Shown here one piece after another: positions 43,622 through 52,222 of a DNA stretch of 64,000 nucleotides. How positions within the stretch are numbered: position 1 is the first letter of the stretch; the number at the start of each line of letters is the position of its first letter. Under the pieces are notes generated by a model, which saw nothing but the letters and a program-made list of their open reading frames with translations, did no database searches and was not told where the DNA came from. The position numbers and the translations under genes were made by a program. The DNA is from Bradyrhizobium algeriense (GTDB taxonomy: Bacteria > Pseudomonadota > Alphaproteobacteria > Rhizobiales > Xanthobacteraceae), in the NCBI RefSeq assembly GCF_036924595.1, contig NZ_JAZHRV010000001.1, positions 7,529,501 through 7,593,500 on the forward strand, read 5' to 3'.

Positions 43622-44278
43622 ATGCGCACGCAAGCGATTGCCGCATTGGTGGCAGGATTCGTTCTGACGGCGGGCGGGCTTTTCGCCGGACCGGCTCACG
43701 CGCAACGCGATATCGCCAGGCCCGCCGTTCAGGATCTCGCATCAAAACCAATTGGAAAAGTTGTTGTCGCTACGGGTTCGGTCACGCTCGAGCGTGCGAG
43801 TGCGGTGCTCGTTCAGGCGAGCACCGCAGGTCAAGCTGGTCAGGCGAAGGTAGGCGATCTCGTCTATCAGGGCGATATCGTTGCAACCGGCGCCGACGGC
43901 CGGGTCGGCATCAACTTCACCGATGGCAGCTCCTTCAATCTGTCGAACAACGCGCGCATGGCTTTGGACGAGTTCGTGTACGACCCGAAGAGTGCGTCCA
44001 ACTCGACCTTGTTCAGCCTGAGCAAGGGCACTTTCACTTTTGTCGCGGGCCAGGTCGCGAAGACCGGGGATATGAAGGTCGATACCCCAGTTGCGACCAT
44101 GGGCATTCGAGGCACGACGCCACGCATCGAAATTTCGGATGACGGGACAGTCAGATTTTCGACGCTCATTGAAGAAGGTAAGAACAAGGGCCCGCGAAAG
44201 CCCGGAGCACCAGCGATACAGCAACCCGAGCAAAAGCCCTATCCAAAATCAAATCTTAACATCTGTCGCGGGTGCTAG
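43622..44278 (+). CDS. Exported FecR-domain protein
   Basis: 218 residues. A signal peptide (ends AGPAHAQ) is followed by a FecR domain: IGKVVVATGSVTLERA, VYQGDIVATGADGRVGINFTDGSSFNLSNNARM, KGTFTFVAGQVAKTGDMKVDTPVATMGIRGTT. Free-standing periplasmic FecR proteins of this type are often next to large adhesins; here the neighbour is the divergent VCBS protein. The ATG follows AAGGGGGG. The last 40 residues are proline/lysine-rich and end in CRGC. Confidence 0.87.
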   Translation: MRTQAIAALVAGFVLTAGGLFAGPAHAQRDIARPAVQDLASKPIGKVVVATGSVTLERASAVLVQASTAGQAGQAKVGDLVYQGDIVATGADGRVGINFTDGSSFNLSNNARMALDEFVYDPKSASNSTLFSLSKGTFTFVAGQVAKTGDMKVDTPVATMGIRGTTPRIEISDDGTVRFSTLIEEGKNKGPRKPGAPAIQQPEQKPYPKSNLNICRGC

Positions 44279-44374
44279 GCCCGTTCGCGGTGCGGGAGAT
44301 TCGTCAGCCAACCATGTCCGGGACTTCAAATCGACGGTCGCCCCGTCGCCAGCGTCAGGAAGGGAGAGCCTGAT

Positions 44375-45244
44375 ATGAAATGCAGTGCGAGCCGGCGCGT
44401 CATTCAGCGGCTCGCGCCTGCTTTTGCCTTGGCGCTGTTCGGGTCGCTGGCTGCCGCGCAGAGTCCCAAGAAGAGCGACTATATCGAGAACATTACGTTG
44501 TGCAACGGTTCGGATCAGACGTCGTTTGCAGTCCGAATCAATGGTTGCACAGCGTTTATCGATTCCGGTCAGGGTACGGCGAGGGCGCGCGCGATTGCCT
44601 ATAACAATCGTGGCAATGCCCATACGGCAAACGGAGACATTGATCGCGCTCTCCTGGATTTCGATCAATCGATCAAGCTCGATCCGACTTTCGCAAAGGC
44701 CTTCAACAACCGCGGCGCGGCCTATTTGAGGAAAGGCGAATACGACCTCGCCCTCAAAGCTCTGGACGAAGCGATCAAGCTCAATCCGAACTACGGCAGA
44801 GCTTTCATCAACCGTGCCGGAGTCTACCTGAAAAAGAACGAGTACGATCGCGCGGCGCGGGACTATGACGAGGCAATTCGCCTCGATCCCAATCTGGAAG
44901 CCGCGTGGAGCGGCCGCTGCTGGATCCGGGCTATCCTCGGCTCGTTGCAGGCGGCGCTCGAGGACTGCAACAAGGTGCTTCAGTCGTGGCCGAACGACGC
45001 CACCACCTATGACTCGCGTGGACTGATCCACCTGAAGATGGGACAAGCCGACGCGGCGATCGATGATTTCAGTTCCGCGCTGCGCTTCGACCCGAAGCTG
45101 GCGAGTGCGCTCTATGGGCGCGGGCTTGCCAGGCTCAAGAACGGCGACAAGGCTGGCGGCGATGCCGATGTTTCCGCGGCAAAGGCCATCCGGGCCGGGA
45201 TCGATGATGACTTTACGCGCTATGGCGTGCGCGTGGGTAACTGA
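44375..45244 (+). CDS. Exported TPR-repeat protein
   Basis: 289 residues: a signal peptide (APAFALALFGSLAAAQS), a short Cys-containing part (LCNGSD, NGCTAF) and five to six tetratricopeptide repeats (AYNNRGNAHTANGDIDRALLDFDQ and so on). It is probably a periplasmic scaffold. ATG with GGAAGGGAGAG upstream. It follows the FecR gene by 96 bases on the same strand and may serve the same surface system. Confidence 0.87.
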   Translation: MKCSASRRVIQRLAPAFALALFGSLAAAQSPKKSDYIENITLCNGSDQTSFAVRINGCTAFIDSGQGTARARAIAYNNRGNAHTANGDIDRALLDFDQSIKLDPTFAKAFNNRGAAYLRKGEYDLALKALDEAIKLNPNYGRAFINRAGVYLKKNEYDRAARDYDEAIRLDPNLEAAWSGRCWIRAILGSLQAALEDCNKVLQSWPNDATTYDSRGLIHLKMGQADAAIDDFSSALRFDPKLASALYGRGLARLKNGDKAGGDADVSAAKAIRAGIDDDFTRYGVRVGN

Positions 45245-45457
45245 TCAGCCAGGTTTGGCGCGAAGAAGATCCGTTCCTATAAGCCCGCAAGCAATGCGGC
45301 ATTCGGCTGGCGGGCCGAGATGTTTACCGCTCAGCCTTGGTTCGGATCGGAACGTCTTCTTCCTGCAGAATTCGCACGGCGACGGCGGAGGCTCTTTCAA
45401 GCTCTCCGCCGTGCCGGCTTCTCGTCTTACATAATTGCGAGCCTGTCTTGCCGAAGG

Positions 45458-46438
45458 CTAGTCCAGCTTCACGTTCGCTTCCGTCACGACCTTGCGCCAG
45501 CGCTCGATTTCTGCGGACACCATTTTCGCGAACGCAGGACCCGTGACATCGGGGACATCGGAGCCGTTGCGCTCCCAGGCTTCCTTGATGGCGGGCGTCT
45601 GCATCGCCTTCTGCAATTCCTTGACCATCTGATTGACGATCGCCGGCGGCGTGTTCTTCGGTGCGAACAGGCCGTACCAAGTCGACACTTCATATCCAGC
45701 CAGGCCTGCTTCCGCGGCGGTCGGAAGATCGGGGAATGCCGGCACGCGTTTCGGCGCGGCGACGGCGAGCGCGCGCAACTGTCCGGCCCTGACGGGCGCT
45801 GCCGACGAACCGAGCCCGTCGAACACCACCGGCACGTGGCCGGCGATGAGATCCTGCATCGCGGGGCCGGCCCCGCGATAGGGGACGTGCTGGATACTGG
45901 TCTTGGTCAGGATCTTGAACAGCTCGCCCGCGAGATGGTGCGTGGTGCCGGCGCCGGCGGAGCCGTAGTTCAATTTGCCCGGATTGGCTTTGGCGTAGGC
46001 GATGAACTCGGCGAGCGTCTTGGCGGCGACCTTGTCCGGATTGACGACCACCACCTGCGGCGGCCGCGCGATCAGCGCCACCGCGATAAAGTCCTTCTCG
46101 AAATTGTAGTCGAGGTTGGGATAGAGCGAGGGTGCAATGGCGTGATGGGCCGCGCCCATGAAGAAGGTGTAGCCATCCGGCGCGGCCTTTGATGCGAGCG
46201 ATGCGCCAACGGTGCCGCCGGCGCCGGCGCGGTTTTCGATCAGCACGCGCTTGCCCAGTTGCGTGTCGAGCTGGGCCGCCAGCGGACGGGCAAAGGCATC
46301 GGTGCCGCCGCCGGCTGCGAACGGGACGATGAAGGTGATCGGCTTGTCTGGCCATGTTTGGGCCTGGGCCTGGCCGGCCATGGCGGAAACGACCGCCAGG
46401 AGTGTAAACAGCGCGTACCGGGCAACTCTTGGTTTCAC
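45458..46438 (-). CDS. Tripartite tricarboxylate transporter substrate-binding protein (Bug family), second copy
   Basis: 326 residues with signal peptide (MAGQAQAQ). Motifs: ITFIVPFAAGGGTDAFARPLAAQL, VLIENRAGAGGTVGASLASKAAPDGYT, YGSAGAGTTHHLAGELF, VPYRGAGPAMQDLIAGH. Start is GTG at 46438 with GAGGA seven bases upstream. Like the copy at 39713 it has no TctAB neighbours, so its ligand cannot be told from context. The 213 bases between it and the TPR gene hold nothing I recognise. Confidence 0.92.
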   Translation of the reverse strand: MKPRVARYALFTLLAVVSAMAGQAQAQTWPDKPITFIVPFAAGGGTDAFARPLAAQLDTQLGKRVLIENRAGAGGTVGASLASKAAPDGYTFFMGAAHHAIAPSLYPNLDYNFEKDFIAVALIARPPQVVVVNPDKVAAKTLAEFIAYAKANPGKLNYGSAGAGTTHHLAGELFKILTKTSIQHVPYRGAGPAMQDLIAGHVPVVFDGLGSSAAPVRAGQLRALAVAAPKRVPAFPDLPTAAEAGLAGYEVSTWYGLFAPKNTPPAIVNQMVKELQKAMQTPAIKEAWERNGSDVPDVTGPAFAKMVSAEIERWRKVVTEANVKLD

Positions 46439-46844
46439 AGCATTTTCCTCGGCTATTGCAGATTGGCGTCCGCTGTCAGCGGCGCGGTTGTTTTTGCCTC
46501 GCTGGTTCCGGCGTCTAGCCGGAATGGACAGGGGGCAGCGGGACCCTACCGTATGCAAGATGCCACGCGTGATCCATTAAAATGATGGGTCGGAAACAAG
46601 GCGGCACCGGGGCGTTTGGTCGCTGCCAATGAGCCTCGGGGCCAGTTGTTCTGGTGTGGCACGCGCCAGCTATCCGACAGGAGGTTGGCGCACGCGCTTA
46701 TCGCGCTGGTGGCGGGGCCGAAACTCCGGGATCAGCAGCACGGGAAACAGCAAGGCGGGCAAATATCGGCCTCCTGCGTCGGCCCAAATGGACTTCGGTT
46801 GCAAAGATAAATATGCTCACCCTGGGTCTGTGGGGAATACACGT
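46439..46844. other. 406-base intergenic stretch
   Basis: It separates the divergent binding-protein and protease genes. Open frames in it overlap one another without start signals, and I see no RNA gene or repeat. Confidence 0.5.
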
Positions 46845-48107
46845 ATGAAATGCCGTGCTGCTGCGATCGCAGCTTTGTTGTGTACGATTTTTGCCGGTTC
46901 GAATGCGGATGCGCGCGGGCCTTACGGTTCGATCAGCATCGGCAACTGGCAGGGCGGGGCCTACACCAACGACCAGACCGGATCTTTTTCGCATTGTGCC
47001 GCAGGCGCCCGATACGCCAGCGGCGTCTACTTCATGGTGACGATCGACGGCAATGGCGGGTGGGGTCTGGGGTTCATGCATGAGCAATGGACGCTCACGC
47101 CAGGACAGGCCTTTCCGCTGACCCTGACATTCGATGGACAGCAACCGTTCAATGTCCATGGTATCCCGATCGGCGACAAGGTGGTTCGCGTGCCGATGCC
47201 GAGCAATTCCGCGCTCATCGCCCAATTCCGAAAGGCGAAGGGGATGACGGCCTATACGCAAGGGCAGCTCTTCCAGTTCAGCCTGGATCAGACCGGACAG
47301 CTACTGCCCATTTTGGCGAACTGCGTTGCCAAGGTCAGGCAATCGGGCGTGGCCAGTGCCGGCGATTTCTCGGTCCTTCCCGCAGCTAAGGCGGTCGCTG
47401 TGGCGGCACCGGACTCTGCGCCGGCGAAGCCCGACAGACTGTTTGACCAGAAGGGCACCGGCTTCCTTGTGAGCACGAACGGACACCTCGTGACCAATGC
47501 GCACGTGGTGCAGGGCTGCGTCGGCGACATCCAGGGCAATCCGTCCGGTGAGGCGCCCGCCAAACTGCGCCTGGTGTCGAGCGACGAGACCAACGATCTT
47601 GCGCTGCTGCAGGTGACGGGCTCGTTCAAGGACATCGCCAAAATCAGGGACAAGGCGATCCAGTCCGGCGACACCGTGGTAGCGATCGGCTATCCCTTTC
47701 ATGGGCTGCTGACATCCGATTTCACGGTGACGACCGGGATCGTGAGCTCGCTCAGCGGCATCCTGAACGACACGCGCTTTCTGCAGATCAGCGCGGCGGT
47801 TCAACCCGGCAACAGCGGCGGGCCGCTATTGGCCTCCAGCGGCGACGTGGTCGGCGTGGTCGCGGCGAAACTGAACGCCATCAAGTTCGTGAGGGCCACG
47901 GGCAACATTCCCGAGAACATCAATTTCGCCATCAAGACCGGGGCGCTGCGGGACTTTCTCGATAACAGCGTGGTGCCCTATCAGATCTCCGACGCCAAGG
48001 ACGAGTTGAAGACGGCCGACATCGCGCGCAATGCGCGGGCGTTTACGTTCCTGATCTCCTGCAAGGCCAAGGCGAGGGAAAAAGAGACAGCGAAGAACTC
48101 GGGATGA
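46845..48107 (+). CDS. Exported HtrA-like serine protease
   Basis: 420 residues. A signal peptide (ends AGSNADARG) is followed by a 170-residue N-terminal domain I do not recognise, then a trypsin-like S1C domain: GTGFLVSTNGHLVTNAHVV (catalytic His), NDLALLQV (Asp) and QPGNSGGPLL (Ser). No PDZ domain follows; the last 60 residues are charged and contain one Cys. It is probably a periplasmic quality-control or regulatory protease. ATG at 46845 behind GGGGAA. Confidence 0.85.
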   Translation: MKCRAAAIAALLCTIFAGSNADARGPYGSISIGNWQGGAYTNDQTGSFSHCAAGARYASGVYFMVTIDGNGGWGLGFMHEQWTLTPGQAFPLTLTFDGQQPFNVHGIPIGDKVVRVPMPSNSALIAQFRKAKGMTAYTQGQLFQFSLDQTGQLLPILANCVAKVRQSGVASAGDFSVLPAAKAVAVAAPDSAPAKPDRLFDQKGTGFLVSTNGHLVTNAHVVQGCVGDIQGNPSGEAPAKLRLVSSDETNDLALLQVTGSFKDIAKIRDKAIQSGDTVVAIGYPFHGLLTSDFTVTTGIVSSLSGILNDTRFLQISAAVQPGNSGGPLLASSGDVVGVVAAKLNAIKFVRATGNIPENINFAIKTGALRDFLDNSVVPYQISDAKDELKTADIARNARAFTFLISCKAKAREKETAKNSG

Positions 48108-48200
48108 ACCACGTTAACGCCGTTTCGCTTTTGGGAGCCGTTGGCTGGTCTTAGGCTCGGGTGCCAAGGGAAATCCTTAAACGCAAGCGAGGCCGTGCAG

Positions 48201-48404
48201 ATGGCTGATACCCTAGTCGTGGGGCTCCATTCATGGATTATCCAGGACGGCAACTACGGCGATTTTGCACGGGATACGAACGCAGCTTTCGCTCTAGGGT
48301 TTTACGCCTTGTCGCCGCTGGCAGCAGTCGAATCGAACCCAAAGCTCGCCCCTGCTCTGACTCGTAGAATGAAGATTGAAGTTCGTAGACACGTTTCTGC
48401 GTAA
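48201..48404 (+). CDS. Conserved hypothetical protein, probably truncated
   Basis: 67 residues, beginning MADTLVVGLHSWIIQDGNYG, an N-terminus I associate with longer rhizobial hypothetical proteins. After about residue 40 the sequence turns to a short basic tail, and the stop lies inside a tandem duplication (48384-48426). A shortened remnant is therefore likely. No function known. Confidence 0.4.
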   Translation: MADTLVVGLHSWIIQDGNYGDFARDTNAAFALGFYALSPLAAVESNPKLAPALTRRMKIEVRRHVSA

Positions 48405-48426
48405 CGTAGACACGTTTTCTGCGTAA
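48384..48426. repeat. Tandem duplication of about 21 bp
   Basis: CGTAGACACGTTTCTGCGTAA (48384-48404) is followed at once by the same sequence with one extra T (48405-48426). The first copy supplies the stop of the small gene, so the duplication may have cut that gene short. Confidence 0.75.
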
Positions 48427-48563
48427 CTAGGGGCGGCAAATTATTCCACGCGCGGCAGCATTTTCCGGGAAACGAGATCATACGCTATTGGTGGGAAAGT
48501 AGAATTTCGCGGCATGAGAATTGCTAAGTGACTGATGGCTTCTGTAATCAAGGGGGATCCATC

Positions 48564-49442
48564 ATGATAACCGGCTTCAGCACGTCACCGAGCTATTTGA
48601 ACTACGCCAGCACTCCGAAGGCGACGACAGCACAGCTAATTACGACCGCCGATGCGAAATCGGTCGATGCCGCGAAATTGCCCGGCACGAGTGCTCGCGC
48701 GCAGAGCTTGATCGACAGCCTCATCAAGACCAATTCTGGGCGCCGGGAAAGCGTCCAAGGCTTTACGTCCAAGCTCCAGTACGACCAGAGTGCCGTGCAG
48801 AGACTAAGTTCCGTCATTGAAAACCTGCCCCCGCAGACGTCACAGAAGGAACGCGACTCCTGGAACGCGCAGTTAGCCAGCGCCAAGAATGAAGTTGCCT
48901 CTTCGCAGTCGGAGATCGGGCGTTTTCAATCCGCACTCAACAATGATCCCTCGACCGAGATGGCGTTAAAGTTTGCAGGCAATCTTCTCGGCATGTCGAG
49001 TGATGAAGTTCACAAGCTCTATAATGATCGCGTCGATGCGCTTGCCGCGTCGAAGGCGTCCTCTGCGGCAAGCGGACCTGCATCCGTTGGACCTGCCGGC
49101 GCTGCGTCCAACCCGTCGGGTTCGAGCGAAGAGTGGGGCAATGACCCCAGCGGAGTTCGATCTGAAATCAAGATCAACGGTGTCGTTGTCGGCCGCGTCT
49201 ACAACAGCGGAGTCACCGAACTGCATGACGAGTATGGCTCGCTTGGCCAACAGCTCGGCTTTGGCGGACCCGGCGAAGCAGGTCTTGAGGGGCCACAGCT
49301 CGCAGACTACCGAATTGCGCAGCTCAAGGACGCGTTGAAAGGCTCAAATGTGGAGATTACCACGATGTCCACCGCAATGACCCAAGCGGAATGGCTGGCA
49401 AGCCAGATATCTGGCAGCGGGCGTGTTGATCGCTCAGCTTAA
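48564..49442 (+). CDS. Hypothetical helical protein
   Basis: 292 residues. No signal peptide. Residues about 45-165 are helical with Gln/Ser-rich heptad-like stretches (SAVQRLSSVIENLPPQTS, AQLASAKNEVASSQSEIGRF); a Ser/Ala/Gly linker (about 170-205) leads to a compact C-terminal part (IKINGVVVGRVYNSGVTELHDE). The layout recalls secreted or flagellum-like filament proteins, but there is no match I can name. ATG with AGGGGG seven bases upstream. Confidence 0.65.
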   Translation: MITGFSTSPSYLNYASTPKATTAQLITTADAKSVDAAKLPGTSARAQSLIDSLIKTNSGRRESVQGFTSKLQYDQSAVQRLSSVIENLPPQTSQKERDSWNAQLASAKNEVASSQSEIGRFQSALNNDPSTEMALKFAGNLLGMSSDEVHKLYNDRVDALAASKASSAASGPASVGPAGAASNPSGSSEEWGNDPSGVRSEIKINGVVVGRVYNSGVTELHDEYGSLGQQLGFGGPGEAGLEGPQLADYRIAQLKDALKGSNVEITTMSTAMTQAEWLASQISGSGRVDRSA

Positions 49443-49710
49443 CCCATCTAGGTGTGAACCCATATCCGGCTGTCGCTTTGCGTTGGTCGGAGGCATGGAC
49501 TTTCCTCACCACCGGGTGACGCCGGATTGGGAGCGGGGCTTGGGTTTGTGTGCCGAATCAGGCTCGAAAAGATATCCTCAAGACCAATGCATGGAAGGAT
49601 GAGGGTGAGTATCTCCTCCATTGCAATCGCATTGGCGGCCCGCGCCTCCCGAGGGGAAGGCGCCGTCCTTAGGCCATCGCTGCACTGCCGGGCTTCAGGC
49701 CGCTCGACGC
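49443..49710. other. 268-base intergenic stretch
   Basis: Between two convergent hypothetical genes. I see no gene, repeat or clear terminator. Confidence 0.5.
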
Positions 49711-50016
49711 TTACCGCGAATTGCCGCGGCCATGCGCGGTCTGGGCAGTCCAGATGCTCCAGCTAACGCTGGCGAGGCTTCGCTGGTCCGTCGCAAGCGG
49801 CCGCCGGGTCTGCCGTTCATAGGCGGCGATGATGTGCTGCGACTGCCGGATTTTCTGCTCGAGTTCGGCAATCGTCTTCTGCGTCTTGCCGGTCCTGTTC
49901 GCTTGGGCGGCCTCGCCCACCATGAACCTCGCGGTTTCGATGTTCTTCAAGGTCTCGCGAAGCTTCTTGAGCTGGGCGCGGTGCCACGCAATGGCGCTGT
50001 CACTGTCTACCGGCAT
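49711..50016 (-). CDS. Small coiled-coil hypothetical protein
   Basis: 101 residues, mainly one long charged helix (HRAQLKKLRETLKNIETAR, KTIAELEQKIRQSQHIIAAY) likely to form a coiled coil. The strong Shine-Dalgarno AGGAGGG five bases before the ATG makes it a real gene. No domain known. Confidence 0.7.
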   Translation of the reverse strand: MPVDSDSAIAWHRAQLKKLRETLKNIETARFMVGEAAQANRTGKTQKTIAELEQKIRQSQHIIAAYERQTRRPLATDQRSLASVSWSIWTAQTAHGRGNSR

Positions 50017-50269
50017 GCAAACCCTCCTGATTCGTGGCCGAATCTAGCACGCATGAGGCAAGTTGGGCCAAGGGGGAACCCAGCGGGTCATCAGGGCCCA
50101 CTGGTTTCGCGAGGCATGGTCCGGCCGTTCCCGATTTCGACCCCATTTTGCCATCGAAGCGACCGCGGGCGAGCCTTCAAACAACAAACTTGCATGGCGA
50201 TCTGTGACCAGCGCGGTCTCTCTTATCCTCCTGACGGCAGAATGCCGGACTGGCGCAATGGAGCGTGCG

Positions 50270-50467
50270 ATGAGCGAAGTTGAATTCGATCGAATTGTCG
50301 ATGCCGTGCGGAAGGAAATCGCGCCTGCACCGGCGTTGTACTCGTTGACGGGGTTGCGGGCTTCCGCCTGGCGGGCGAAGGCCGCCGGCGACAAGCCCAC
50401 GTCCCGACGCCACGCTCCCATGGTCAGGATTCGCCACGTGGGCGAGGGGCGGAAGCGATACAGGTGA
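50270..50467 (+). CDS. Small basic hypothetical protein
   Basis: 65 residues: an acidic helical N-terminus (MSEVEFDRIVDAVRKEI) and a very basic C-terminus (KPTSRRHAPMVRIRHVG). The ATG at 50270 has GGAG six bases upstream and is preferred over ATG 50258. It is 19 bases before the next gene, so a two-gene operon is likely. Confidence 0.55.
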   Translation: MSEVEFDRIVDAVRKEIAPAPALYSLTGLRASAWRAKAAGDKPTSRRHAPMVRIRHVGEGRKRYR

Positions 50468-50486
50468 AACGATACGGGGTGAGCCA

Positions 50487-50756
50487 ATGGAACGATCCGT
50501 GTTCGAAATCGTGAAGGCGCCGCTGGGCTGGTCGGTATTTGCTGACAACGTCAAGATCGGCGGCGTCTACGATTCGCGGGGCGCCGCCCTCGAAGCCGCC
50601 GCACTGGCCGCATCCTATACGATCAGCGACGGCGTCGGCGTTCAGATCAACGTGCCCGGCGCGGAGGAAGAAAAGCCGCGATGGGCCGTCGCGTTTGATA
50701 TCGCGAGCTCCATCCTGCCAACGAGGAGCGGACGCGAGCGAAGCGGCTCACGGTAA
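50487..50756 (+). CDS. Small hypothetical protein
   Basis: 89 residues. A compact alpha/beta N-terminus (MERSVFEIVKAPLGWSVFAD, then YDSRGAALEAAALAA) resembles small DUF2188-like folds with a wrapped sheet and one helix, but I cannot assign a family. The C-terminus is basic. GGGGTGAG precedes the ATG. Confidence 0.6.
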   Translation: MERSVFEIVKAPLGWSVFADNVKIGGVYDSRGAALEAAALAASYTISDGVGVQINVPGAEEEKPRWAVAFDIASSILPTRSGRERSGSR

Positions 50757-50919
50757 AGCCCGCGTGAAGGCAATCACTCGACCTTGACGGATAGCCTCCA
50801 CTCCGTGGGAGGACTTTTCAAACTAGCATGAGCTTGTCCGCGCAGTCGCGAGCCATGCGCGGATCGACACTGGCCGCCGTCGGTTTTCCGCCGGCGGCCT
50901 TCATTTCGCGCCCCGCGCT

Positions 50920-51489
50920 TTATTTCACATCGTCGAACGGCGACACCGCGGGGCTGCCGACGCGCATCCGCTTGATGCGGCGCACCGCCATCGGCGCGCC
51001 GTCGGACTGGTACTGCAGTTCGTATTTCTTGCCGTTCTTGTCGACAGCGCTGCAGGTGATGCTGGAAAGTTCGAGCGTCACGAAGTTGCCGACCTGTTTG
51101 CAGAGGCCGGCGGTCGATTCGACTGACGGCACCGGCAGGCCGTCGGCCTTCGGCCTGTCCTTGGATTTCAGCAGCATCCGGTCGATCGGCAATTCGTACA
51201 GATTGGCCTCCGGCCTTCGCCCGTTGTCGCCGGAGAACGTGATGATGTGGCTGTCGTCACTGGGATCGTCGATCGCCACGGTAAAATTCGCCCGGCCTTC
51301 CTCAGTCTGGAAGAAGGCAACGGCCCGGCAGGCCAAATCCCGTCCCGCGACCTTGAGCGTGCTGCACTTGCCGGACATCATCGCAAAGATGACGGTATCG
51401 GGCTCTTGCCGCTGAAGTTCGTCCGAGGCGCGGGCCGGCATTGCAATGAAAATGATGGCAAGGGCGAAAGCCTGCCGGCAAAGCTTCAT
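50920..51489 (-). CDS. Exported hypothetical protein
   Basis: 189 residues with a signal peptide (KLCRQAFALAIIFIAMPARA). The mature part has five Cys (KCSTLKV, LACRAV, GLCKQV, ITCSAV among them) and mixed beta strands. Two ATGs six bases apart could start it. No known domain. Confidence 0.65.
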   Translation of the reverse strand: MKLCRQAFALAIIFIAMPARASDELQRQEPDTVIFAMMSGKCSTLKVAGRDLACRAVAFFQTEEGRANFTVAIDDPSDDSHIITFSGDNGRRPEANLYELPIDRMLLKSKDRPKADGLPVPSVESTAGLCKQVGNFVTLELSSITCSAVDKNGKKYELQYQSDGAPMAVRRIKRMRVGSPAVSPFDDVK

Positions 51490-51596
51490 GGTCATGCCCG
51501 GTTGATAGGACATGGCGCGCTGTGTGACCAGAGTCTCGCAAGGTTCCGGAAGTGTACCAAGGCAGGATAGCCCCATTTTGCAGCGCCGAACCGCAA

Positions 51597-52061
51597 TCAG
51601 AAATCAAGCGGCGCGTTGTCGACCACTTCCTTCATGACGAAGAAAGTCCGAGTCTGGCGGACGCCCGGCAGCGCGATCAATTGTTCGCCGTGGATGCGGT
51701 TGAAATCCTCCATGTCGCCGACGCGGATCTTGAGGAAATAGTCGAAATCGCCGGCCACCAGATGGCAATCCAGCACGAATTTCAGTTGGGCGATTGCCCG
51801 CTCGAAGGCGGCAAAGCTCTCCGGCGTCGACCGGTCGAGCACGACGCCCACCATGACCAGCGCCCCCTTGCCGACCTTGCGCGGCGCCACCATCGCCCTG
51901 ACCTGGGCGATGAACCCCTCGTCGAACAGGCGCTGGATGCGCCGGTGACAGGTTGCGGCGCTGACGCCGGCCGTTTCGGCCAGCTCGGCATTGGTCAGCC
52001 GACCGCTATTTTGCAGCAAGCGCAATATCTTAAGGTCGATGCGGTCGATCCTGCCGGTCAT
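51597..52061 (-). CDS. acdR: Lrp/AsnC-family regulator of ACC deaminase
   Basis: 154 residues: a helix-turn-helix (IDLKILRLLQNSGRLTNAELAETAGVSAATCHRRIQRL) and a RAM domain (AGDFDYFLKIRVGDMEDF). It is divergent from acdS, the arrangement in which AcdR activates ACC deaminase in rhizobia and pseudomonads. The ATG follows GAGAGA. A 10-bp inverted repeat in the shared promoter is the probable operator. Confidence 0.9.
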   Translation of the reverse strand: MTGRIDRIDLKILRLLQNSGRLTNAELAETAGVSAATCHRRIQRLFDEGFIAQVRAMVAPRKVGKGALVMVGVVLDRSTPESFAAFERAIAQLKFVLDCHLVAGDFDYFLKIRVGDMEDFNRIHGEQLIALPGVRQTRTFFVMKEVVDNAPLDF

Positions 52062-52070
52062 GAAAGAATC

Positions 52071-52118
52071 TCTCGGATAAGTACTCAATACTGGATGAAA
52101 AGCTAACATTATCCGAGA
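52071..52118. promoter_or_regulatory. Probable AcdR operator: 10-bp inverted repeat
   Basis: TCTCGGATAA (52071-52080) and TTATCCGAGA (52109-52118) are exact reverse complements 28 bases apart, so their centres are 38 bp apart, near four helical turns with both sites in mirrored orientation. Placed 10 bases from the acdR ATG and 105 bases from acdS, it fits simultaneous autoregulation and acdS activation. Confidence 0.65.
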
Positions 52119-52222
52119 AAGGCGCAAGCTACGCATATATCAGCGGCCAACTTTGAGAGCACTTTTCCTGCGTCCGGTGATAGGGCGTTCTCCGGACATC
52201 AGGCCATCAACGGGGGACGTCA

